Assembly (NCBI GenBank): GCA_015059245.1
Contig: SVAU01000004.1
Span: 62,001-126,000 of the forward strand
Length of the DNA: 64,000 nucleotides
Source: Bacillota bacterium
GTDB taxonomy: Bacteria > Bacillota_I > Bacilli_A > RF39 > UBA660
Direction of reading: 5' to 3'
Part shown: positions 53,970-60,966 of the stretch, one piece after another
Layout of the letters: each line of letters begins with the position of its first letter
Position numbering within the stretch: position 1 is the first letter of the stretch
Notes under the pieces: generated by a model
Databases searched by the model: none
What the model was told of the DNA's origin: nothing
The model's input: the letters and a program-made list of their open reading frames with translations, nothing else
Position numbers and translations under genes: made by a program

Positions 53970-53998
53970 ATACTACACCTATTTTTGAATTTTGTCAA
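53970..53998 (-). promoter_or_regulatory. thrS T-box promoter
   Basis: Minus-strand TTGACA (53993-53998), 17-base spacer, TAGTAT (53970-53975). Confidence 0.75.
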
Positions 53999-54010
53999 AT
54001 CAAAAGATGA

Positions 54011-55336
54011 CTATTCGTCATCTTCATCTTTACTTCCTCTATTTTTAAATTGTAGAGTTATTGGAGTTCCAGTAAAATCAAAATTAGTTCTAATAGTATT
54101 TTCTAAGTATCTTTCATAACTAAAATGTACTAATCCTTTATTATTACATCTAAATGTAAATTTAGGAGGACAAATACCAGTTTGACTACTGAAATATATT
54201 TTTAACTTCTTACCTTTATATCCAGGTGCTTCATGTAATTTAGTAGCATCATTAATAACATTATTTAATAAAGATGTTTTAACTTCTCTTCTATTATTTT
54301 CATAAGCACTTATTATTTCAGGCATTAATGTATGTAATCTTTTCTTAGTTAAAGCAGATAAGAAAACAATTTTACTCCATGTCATAAATTGGAATTCTGC
54401 TTTTAATAATTCTTTCCATTCTCTAATAGCTTTATCTTTATCTTCAATAACATCCCATTTATTAACAACTAGTACTAAACCTTTACCAGCTTCAATAGCA
54501 TAACCTGCTATATGTTTATCATGTTCTATAATACCAGTAGATGCATCTATAACAAGTACACATACATCAGATCTATCAATAGCTTTTAAACTTCTAAGTA
54601 AACTATATTTCTCTATATTTTCATAGATTCTACCTTTTTTTCTCATACCAGCAGTATCTATAACTATATATTCTTCACCATTATATTTAAACTTAGTATC
54701 TATAGAATCTCTAGTAGTACCAGCTACGTTAGATACAATACTTCTTTCTTCACCTAATATTGCATTAGTTAAACTACTCTTACCTACATTAGGTCTACCA
54801 ATAATGCAAAATTTTAAAGTGTCATCTGGCATATCATCATTATCAGTAAAATCTCTAGTTACTTCATCTAATAAATCATCAAATCCTAAAGCATGTGATG
54901 CAGATAGTGGAATAACATATTCAAAACCTAATTCATAATAGTAATATATTCTTTCTTGTTGCATAGCAACATTATCTAATTTATTTAAAGCTACAATAAC
55001 TTTCTTATTAGTTTTCATTAACATATCACGAATATATAAATCATTACTTGTTAAATCTTCCCTACCATCTACAACAAATACTATTACATCAGATTCTTCT
55101 ACAGCAATTTCTGCTTGTGCTTTAATATCTTTATTAAAGTCACCTTCACCTAAATCAATACCACCAGTATCAATAAGTAAGAAAGTTTTTTCTCCATATG
55201 TAACATCCCCATATATTCTATCTCTAGTTACACCAGGATCATCCATTATAATAGATTTATTTTCTCTAATTAATCTATTAAATATAGTACTTTTTCCTAC
55301 ATTAGGTCTCCCTATTAAACATACAGTCTTCTTCAT
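54011..55336 (-). CDS. der: Double GTPase Der (EngA)
   Basis: A 441-residue protein with two tandem GTPase domains: GRPNVGKS near residue 8 and again near 180, each followed by DTGG/DTAG and NKLD/NKWD, then a C-terminal KH-like domain. It acts in 50S assembly. The ATG at 55336 is used because GGAGGGG lies just upstream and downstream of an earlier in-frame ATG. Confidence 0.97.
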   Translation of the reverse strand: MKKTVCLIGRPNVGKSTIFNRLIRENKSIIMDDPGVTRDRIYGDVTYGEKTFLLIDTGGIDLGEGDFNKDIKAQAEIAVEESDVIVFVVDGREDLTSNDLYIRDMLMKTNKKVIVALNKLDNVAMQQERIYYYYELGFEYVIPLSASHALGFDDLLDEVTRDFTDNDDMPDDTLKFCIIGRPNVGKSSLTNAILGEERSIVSNVAGTTRDSIDTKFKYNGEEYIVIDTAGMRKKGRIYENIEKYSLLRSLKAIDRSDVCVLVIDASTGIIEHDKHIAGYAIEAGKGLVLVVNKWDVIEDKDKAIREWKELLKAEFQFMTWSKIVFLSALTKKRLHTLMPEIISAYENNRREVKTSLLNNVINDATKLHEAPGYKGKKLKIYFSSQTGICPPKFTFRCNNKGLVHFSYERYLENTIRTNFDFTGTPITLQFKNRGSKDEDDE

Positions 55337-55448
55337 AAGAACCCCTCCATTCATTAGTATTTTAACATAAAATAAACATTTGTTAAATCACGTATGTGAT
55401 TATAATGTATAACTAAAAAAAATGCAAATATAACCACTAAAAAAGGTA

Positions 55449-56039
55449 CTATTTAGTACCTAAACTAGACTTTATTATATTATACATTTCTTCTTTACCT
55501 TTTTTAGTAACTGAAGAAAATATAACTATATTATCATTTTCTTTTAAAGGAAATGCTTCTTCTAAGAATTTATCGCTCTTAGCTTTCTCTTTTTGATTTA
55601 ATTTATCTGCTTTAGTAGCAACTATAGTAACATCTAAATTATAATATTTCATAAAATTAAACATTAATAAATCATCTTCACTTGGTTTATGTCTATAATC
55701 AACTAATAAAAACACTCTCTTTAAGTCTTTTCTACTAATTAAATATTCTTCTATCATCATCCCAAATTTATGTTGCGTATCTTTATTAACAGATGCAAAT
55801 CCATAACCAGGAACATCGACTAAATAAAACTCATCATTTACTAAGTAAAAATTTAATGTTTGAGTCTTTCCAGGAGTAGCACTAGTTCTAGCAAAGTTCT
55901 TTCTATTTACTAAAGTGTTAATAAATGAACTTTTGCCAACATTACTTCTACCCACAAGTAGAAATTCTGGTTTACCATCTTCAGGATATTGACTAGTTCT
56001 AACTGCCATTGTTTTTAACTCTACGTTTTCAATTTTCAT
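55449..56039 (-). CDS. engB: Ribosome biogenesis GTPase EngB (YsxC)
   Basis: A 196-residue single GTPase domain: GRSNVGKSSFINTL (G1), TPGKTQTLNFY (G2), DVPGYGFA (G3), ATKADKL (G4) and a late SS (G5). It helps 50S assembly. Start at 56039 has GGGTGA close upstream and gives the family length; the frame to 56069 has no better site. It separates the two type VII segments together with der and thrS. Confidence 0.96.
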   Translation of the reverse strand: MKIENVELKTMAVRTSQYPEDGKPEFLLVGRSNVGKSSFINTLVNRKNFARTSATPGKTQTLNFYLVNDEFYLVDVPGYGFASVNKDTQHKFGMMIEEYLISRKDLKRVFLLVDYRHKPSEDDLLMFNFMKYYNLDVTIVATKADKLNQKEKAKSDKFLEEAFPLKENDNIVIFSSVTKKGKEEMYNIIKSSLGTK

Positions 56040-56104
56040 ATATTTCACCCGTGCTCTAATTATAAACATTATTTAAAACTGTGTCAAATAAGCATTTTTT
56101 ATAA

Positions 56105-56134
56105 CAAAAAAGTGAAACTAAGTTTCACTTTTTT
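56105..56134 (-). terminator. Cassette B terminator
   Basis: Stem AAAGTGAAACT / AGTTTCACTTT and T6 on the minus strand. Confidence 0.85.
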
Positions 56135-56136
56135 AA

Positions 56137-58356
56137 TTAAAACATACCATTTCCATTATTGTTATTATTATTATCATTAAATGCATTATTAAATGTACTA
56201 TTTTGAGGATTATAATTTGCAAATGGATTTTGATTATTAGCCATATTATTTAACATAGCTTGATTATTAGCATCATCTTCTTGATATAAACTTCTAGGAT
56301 CAAACTTCTCTTGTTCAGGAGCATTCATAGGACTATTTTCAGTATATTGAACAGGTTTATAAATTACATTATCAACAATTTCATCATCGTCATCATCTGG
56401 TAATTTATATTTAATAACCTTATCCCATAAGAAGTAACCACCAACTGTAACTAGTAATAATATTATAAATACTATCCAATTAATTACATTAAGTACTTTT
56501 AACATTCCGAAGAATAAACCTACTGCTATAGCTATTACTATCGGTAACAATTCTATCTTATCATCGAACATACCTTTCATTAAATCTAATAAGAAAGCCG
56601 CTATAGATAAGATTACAAATGTAGCATATACAACAACATAACCTATTGGTGTAACAACTCCACATGAAGCTAAAATAAATGTTAATAACGAAACAAATAA
56701 TGTAGCTCCGAATCCTATATATTTACCAATCTTTAATCCAGATGTAGCAGTAATTGAAGATATTGCCATCGCAACACCTAATAGAATAATTGCTAATATT
56801 GAAGGTTTAGGCATTAATAACGTAATTATGTATCCAATAGATACTAAACCTAAAATACTTGAAGAAACAATAGTTTTTACTAATTTCTTTTCTTCTTTTT
56901 CTTCACTAGCAACACCATCTATGGCGTCTTTTCTAGCTTCATTCATTGTAGCAACTGCATCAACACCAGATACTCCTAATCCAACAGCACCTGCTATTGC
57001 AGCACCCTTAGCAACGCTTGATTCACCATCACCGATTGCATTATATTTAATCTTACTAATATCTACATCAGAATCACCTGATTGATCATATAATCCACGA
57101 TAGATAAAGTCTGGATTTTCACCATCAGAACTTGTAGAACCTCCAGGTAAGAATGGGAATGCCCCACCTTCACCGGATCCTTCGCCATTTGCACCAGGAC
57201 CCCAAATACCACCAGCTCCACCATTAGAACCAGTAGCTCCATTTCCATCTTCAGGTTTTGTATCTTCACCATTAACACCAGCAACTATATTATCAGCAAA
57301 TCCATCTTCAGTATCATCAGCTTTATCATCATCAAATACATCAGAATCCTTATTTGGTGGTGTTGTAGGAACTCCTTCAGTTTTTCCATCTCCATCTTCT
57401 GGTTTTGTATCTTCAGGTTTAGTAGTAGATGTAATTGGGTCTACCTTTCCATCACCATCAGCATCAATATTCTTATCTGCTTTTCCATCGCCATCAGTAT
57501 CAATATTTAAATCTGCTTTTCCGTCTCCATCAATATCAACATTTAGATCTGGTTTTCCATCACCATCTTTATCGATATTTAAATCAGCAGTACCATTACC
57601 ATCTAGATCAACATTTAAGTCTGGTTTTCCATCTCCATCAGTATCAACATTTAGATCAGCCTTACCATCACCATTTGTATCAATGTTATAATCAGGTTTT
57701 CCATCATTATCAACATCAATATTTAGATCAGCTTTTCCATCACCATTAACGTCAATATTTAAATCTGGTTTTCCGTCATTATCAGTATCAATATTTAAAT
57801 CTGCTTTTCCGTCACCATCAACATCGATATTTAAATCTGGTTTTCCATCTCCATCAGTATCCTTATTTAACTCAGTTTGTCCTATACCAGTTTTATCTGT
57901 AACTTGTGTAGGCGGAACTAACGGAGTAGTTGATGTAACTGTTCCTCCAGCTAAACCATCTATTTCTTGTTTTTCTACTGGTTTCTCTTCATATTCAACA
58001 ACTAGTTTTTGAATAGCTCTTACTTTATCATCTATGTCAGTAACAGACTTATTAAGACTAGTAACATTACTCTTAGTAGTTGTTATATTAGTCTTCGCTG
58101 TTAATAAAGGAGCTCTATAATTATTTTCATAATAACGTTTAGTATCATAATCAATATAATCTTCTGTAGTACCATCTTCATTAGTACGTGTTTTAGTAGA
58201 CAATTTAATAATTCTATTATCAATTCTATCTCTAGTAGGTAATGCCCCAACTAAACGTTCCAATTCACTACTAACTTCAGATAACAGCGAATTTATACTT
58301 TCTAAGTTCGTTGCAACATTTTCGCATGCAACTTCATCATATTTTACACTAGACAT
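56137..58356 (-). CDS. Cassette B large membrane protein with DxDxDG repeats (739 aa)
   Basis: A paralogue of the 822-aa cassette-C protein. Residues 1-135 are helical (RTNEDGTTEDYIDYDTKRYY matches a similar stretch in cassette C), about 165-307 are some twelve 12-residue DxDxDGKxDLNx units, then a Gly/Pro/Asp linker, AKGAAIAGAVGLGVSG, and six membrane segments between about 500 and 655. The tail is acidic, then Asn/Gln-rich. The DxDxDG units have the ligand spacing of EF-hand loops. ATG 58356 follows GGAGG by eight bases. Could be a channel or anchor for surface delivery. Confidence 0.78.
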   Translation of the reverse strand: MSSVKYDEVACENVATNLESINSLLSEVSSELERLVGALPTRDRIDNRIIKLSTKTRTNEDGTTEDYIDYDTKRYYENNYRAPLLTAKTNITTTKSNVTSLNKSVTDIDDKVRAIQKLVVEYEEKPVEKQEIDGLAGGTVTSTTPLVPPTQVTDKTGIGQTELNKDTDGDGKPDLNIDVDGDGKADLNIDTDNDGKPDLNIDVNGDGKADLNIDVDNDGKPDYNIDTNGDGKADLNVDTDGDGKPDLNVDLDGNGTADLNIDKDGDGKPDLNVDIDGDGKADLNIDTDGDGKADKNIDADGDGKVDPITSTTKPEDTKPEDGDGKTEGVPTTPPNKDSDVFDDDKADDTEDGFADNIVAGVNGEDTKPEDGNGATGSNGGAGGIWGPGANGEGSGEGGAFPFLPGGSTSSDGENPDFIYRGLYDQSGDSDVDISKIKYNAIGDGESSVAKGAAIAGAVGLGVSGVDAVATMNEARKDAIDGVASEEKEEKKLVKTIVSSSILGLVSIGYIITLLMPKPSILAIILLGVAMAISSITATSGLKIGKYIGFGATLFVSLLTFILASCGVVTPIGYVVVYATFVILSIAAFLLDLMKGMFDDKIELLPIVIAIAVGLFFGMLKVLNVINWIVFIILLLVTVGGYFLWDKVIKYKLPDDDDDEIVDNVIYKPVQYTENSPMNAPEQEKFDPRSLYQEDDANNQAMLNNMANNQNPFANYNPQNSTFNNAFNDNNNNNNGNGMF
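57437..57861 (-). repeat. 36-bp tandem repeat encoding DxDxDG loops (about 12 units)
   Basis: The units read like DTDGDGKPDLNI, with alternation of Pro and Ala at position 8 (KPD and KAD), and with Asn or Asp at position 3. Eleven full units and a shortened twelfth (DADGDGKVDP) are visible. Positions 1, 3, 5, 6 (Gly) and 9 are nearly fixed. Confidence 0.9.
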
Positions 58357-58405
58357 TTCTTCAACCTCCAACCTAATATTCAACAATATTAGTATTCACT
58401 ATTAT

Positions 58406-58720
58406 CTAATATCTTTCATATGTAACAGTACTTCTAGGTGAACCACCCATTCTAGGTGTACTAGAACCACCACTACCACTACTATAGAAACTAACACTAA
58501 TTCCTAAAGCATCACAGCAACTTTGAATAGTCGCTTTATTTTCTTCAATAATTCTTGAGATAGATGATAATTCATTTCTTATTTCATGTAACTTATCATT
58601 CATATCTCTAGTAGAATTAATACTACCATCTATAATTACCATATTAGCAACATCACTAGAGATGTTAGACAACTTAGTAGTAGCAGCTTGTAAATCATTT
58701 ATAATTCCTGAAATATTCAT
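58406..58720 (-). CDS. Cassette B third-position helical protein (104 aa)
   Basis: Starts MNISGIINDLQAATTKLSNI, similar to MININGQIEKLQAASASLTA of the 71-aa cassette-C protein. Two helices about 1-30 and 42-72 are followed by a Ser/Gly/Arg-rich tail, with a CC pair before it. Lies 11 bases after the partner gene and 49 before the large protein. Role unknown; same slot as the 71- and 132-aa proteins. Confidence 0.72.
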   Translation of the reverse strand: MNISGIINDLQAATTKLSNISSDVANMVIIDGSINSTRDMNDKLHEIRNELSSISRIIEENKATIQSCCDALGISVSFYSSGSGGSSTPRMGGSPRSTVTYERY

Positions 58721-58731
58721 ACTCTATCGCC

Positions 58732-59106
58732 TCACATTCTCATAGCAACAGTATTAAATTTTCCTGAAGGAGTACTTGTAGTAGTTGTTGTACCAGGTTT
58801 ATCTACAGATCCTCCATACATTGCCATAACTTCATCTTCTAAAGAAGCATTGTTATTTGAAACTTGTGTAACACCATTTAGTAAAATATCAAATTCTTCT
58901 TTAAATGTATGAAATCTATCGGAACAGTTATTCCAAGATTCCAATAAAGATTTAGCAACAACTCCTTGAAGAGCACCCTCTTCACCAACATTAACACTAT
59001 CATTAAGTTTTAAATTCATTTCATTTAACTTCTTAAAGAAGTCATCAAATACCAAACCTAAAGCACTAAGTTTTGTTTTAACTTGTTCATAATCAAATGA
59101 TTCCAT
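58732..59106 (-). CDS. Cassette B partner WXG-like protein (124 aa)
   Basis: Helical hairpin with the second-family pattern: GALQGVVAKSLLESWNNCSD, then RFHTFKEEFD and NASLEDEV, close to the cassette-C partner (GAIRGSLANSLLNDWDNNCA). A Thr/Ser/Gly-rich tail follows about residue 100. Four bases after the WXG fusion gene. GGAGG precedes the ATG. Confidence 0.8.
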   Translation of the reverse strand: MESFDYEQVKTKLSALGLVFDDFFKKLNEMNLKLNDSVNVGEEGALQGVVAKSLLESWNNCSDRFHTFKEEFDILLNGVTQVSNNNASLEDEVMAMYGGSVDKPGTTTTTSTPSGKFNTVAMRM

Positions 59107-59110
59107 CTAA

Positions 59111-59983
59111 TTAGCCTCCTATCGAACCTAGACCACAGTCCATCATATAAGCTTCAATATCTGAGAAATCAGACATTTGTCTTAAATCTTTATTTATACT
59201 TTGAGCACATTCTACAGCATCATCAACTGTACTTTGTTGTGTCCAACCTACTACAGAGTTACCAGTTAATCCATAACTTGTACAATTGAACAATGCTCCA
59301 TCACCAAATAATACAGCATCATGAGTAGCATCTGATATTCTTTTTGAAACATCTTGTCTTTTAGATATTTCAGTATTTAAGTAATTCAATACAGCTTCTC
59401 TTTGTGCAGCTGGCAAGCTATTAATAGCAGCCATATTGGAATCTCTATACGCAATTAATTGAGCAGTTTCTGAATTAACACTTCCTTCAATTTCTAAAGC
59501 CTTAATATATAAATCATCACCAACTTCAGCACATGCCCAGCATTCACTACCAACTTTGGTATCAGCAGGAATAACAAATACATCTGAATAAGTATTTGTA
59601 TCTGGAATATATGCTCCATTAGCGTCTTTAGCTCGTGTATTAGATTGTACTGTTCTAGTTCCTGCAGAACCATCTTTAATTGTCATATCAGAACAATCTA
59701 GTAAAGCCTTAATACTTACTACCATTGTATTAGTATCTCCACCAAGAGCACCTAATTCAACAGCAAAAGCATTTAAAATCTCTGGTAATTGATTTAAACT
59801 AACTTTATAAGAATCACATCTTGATTTAAAAGAATTATATGAATCTCCACTCCAAACTGTATTTAAATCATCTACTTTTGTATATATATCTTCAATGAAA
59901 GCAGCAATTTCATTTGCAGTATTTACTAAATCATTATTCAGTTCTTCCATCTTTTCAGCATCAGCAACAAACTCATATGCCAT
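59111..59983 (-). CDS. Cassette B WXG100 fusion protein (290 aa)
   Basis: Residues 1-95 are a WXG100 hairpin (TVWSGDSYNSFKSRCDSYKV at the turn). Residues about 96-290 form an extension I cannot assign: a beta stretch (SDVFVIPADTKVG), CWAC, a helical middle (AAINSLPAAQREAVLNYLNT), FNCTSYGLTGNSVVGW and a Cys-containing end (MDCGLGSIGG). Eight Cys in an exported-type protein are unusual. The ribosome site is GAGATGAT. It may be a T7 substrate with its own functional domain. Confidence 0.78.
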   Translation of the reverse strand: MAYEFVADAEKMEELNNDLVNTANEIAAFIEDIYTKVDDLNTVWSGDSYNSFKSRCDSYKVSLNQLPEILNAFAVELGALGGDTNTMVVSIKALLDCSDMTIKDGSAGTRTVQSNTRAKDANGAYIPDTNTYSDVFVIPADTKVGSECWACAEVGDDLYIKALEIEGSVNSETAQLIAYRDSNMAAINSLPAAQREAVLNYLNTEISKRQDVSKRISDATHDAVLFGDGALFNCTSYGLTGNSVVGWTQQSTVDDAVECAQSINKDLRQMSDFSDIEAYMMDCGLGSIGG

Positions 59984-60038
59984 AAATTAATCATCTCACA
60001 ATCATTAACGGTATTTTATAAATACTATCCTATACAAA

Positions 60039-60067
60039 ATGATAAAATAAAAAGTCAATATTGTCAA
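60039..60067 (-). promoter_or_regulatory. Cassette B promoter
   Basis: Minus-strand TTGACA (60062-60067), 17-base spacer, TATCAT (60039-60044). A second TTGACT lies within the spacer. Confidence 0.7.
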
Positions 60068-60102
60068 TAAAACTATCAACGTATTATCCGTTTTACCACA
60101 AC

Positions 60103-60130
60103 AAAAAAACTACATCAAAATGTAGTTTTT
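60103..60130 (-). terminator. Cassette A terminator
   Basis: Stem AAACTACA / TGTAGTTT and T7 on the minus strand. Confidence 0.8.
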
Positions 60131-60136
60131 AATAAA

Positions 60137-60505
60137 TTATTGAGCATCAGTTGAATTGAAAAGTTGCATTGCTTCTTCTTCAAGAGTTTTATTAGCATTA
60201 GATACAACATTAACATTGTCTAATGTAGCATCAATATACTTTCCAAATTCTTTAATAGCTGTTTCTAATTCATTCCATTTGTTGTTAATAACATTAGATC
60301 CACTACCAGTCATAGCAGTTCCACCGCTACCAAAACTTGAATCGATTAATGAAGTACCTTCATTTAATGCTGTTAATGCATCATTTAAGAATCCATTAAT
60401 AGCAGAACGTTTAGAGCTGATTACATCATAATCAAATTTTTCAGCAGTACCTGCTCCTCCACCTGCTCCACCAGCAGTTGTAGCATAAAAATTTTCTGTA
60501 GACAT
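60137..60505 (-). CDS. Cassette A partner WXG-like protein (122 aa)
   Basis: A Gly/Ala-rich N-terminus (TTAGGAGGGAGTAEKFDY) followed by a helical hairpin with VINNKWNELETAIKEFGKYI and, 15 residues later, NKTLEEEAMQ, the second-family pattern. GTAMTGSGS before it parallels the Gly-rich turn of the other partners. Immediately downstream of the 99-aa WXG gene. GGGAGGAG precedes the ATG. Confidence 0.78.
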   Translation of the reverse strand: MSTENFYATTAGGAGGGAGTAEKFDYDVISSKRSAINGFLNDALTALNEGTSLIDSSFGSGGTAMTGSGSNVINNKWNELETAIKEFGKYIDATLDNVNVVSNANKTLEEEAMQLFNSTDAQ

Positions 60506-60519
60506 ATTCTTTCTCCTCC

Positions 60520-60819
60520 CTATTGTCCGCCACCAAATAATCCTTGATTATTTTGTGTAGTAGCTTGTGCAGATGATGATAATGATTGTAATTTACTTAC
60601 CCATCCGCCAATTTCATTTGATAATGGTGTTATTGTGTCTTTTCTATAATTTTCACAATATGTTCTAAATGCTTCATAAGATGCACCAGACCAACTTTCA
60701 CCCATTGCAGATACTTCACTGAAAATACCTTCAATAGCAGTGTTGAACTTTGTTAAAACACCATTTAAGCTTTCAGCAGTGTTGCCGATTGCATTCCAGT
60801 CGTATGACATTCCTGACAT
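60520..60819 (-). CDS. Cassette A WXG100 protein
   Basis: A 99-residue canonical WXG100: two helices around ESWSGASYEAFRTYCENY, with a C-terminal Gly-rich end (NNQGLFGGGQ). The ATG at 60819 is preceded by GGAGGTG six bases upstream. First gene of the two-gene unit A, the simplest of the cassettes. Confidence 0.88.
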   Translation of the reverse strand: MSGMSYDWNAIGNTAESLNGVLTKFNTAIEGIFSEVSAMGESWSGASYEAFRTYCENYRKDTITPLSNEIGGWVSKLQSLSSSAQATTQNNQGLFGGGQ

Positions 60820-60904
60820 ACAATTCACCTCCAAATAATTTTTATAAGTAAATATAAGTTAAAAGAATTCATACCCTTCATTACATTATATCCTTACTAA
60901 TAAA

Positions 60905-60933
60905 ATCATAAAATAAAATCAATTTAAAGTCAA
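60905..60933 (-). promoter_or_regulatory. Cassette A promoter
   Basis: Minus-strand TTGACT (60928-60933), 17-base spacer, TATGAT (60905-60910). TTGACA lies a further 17 bases upstream. Confidence 0.7.
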
Positions 60934-60966
60934 TAAAATACGTAAAAAGTGTCAATAAAACATAAA

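Noticed and set aside
57435..57749. Open plus-strand frame of 104 codons opposite the DxDxDG repeats
   Set aside because: His/Tyr/Gln-rich low-complexity product that is just the complement of the repeat; no ribosome site.
57437..57861. Regular 36-bp repeats as a CRISPR array
   Set aside because: There are no spacers: the repeat is a continuous reading frame encoding DxDxDG units, and no cas genes are nearby.
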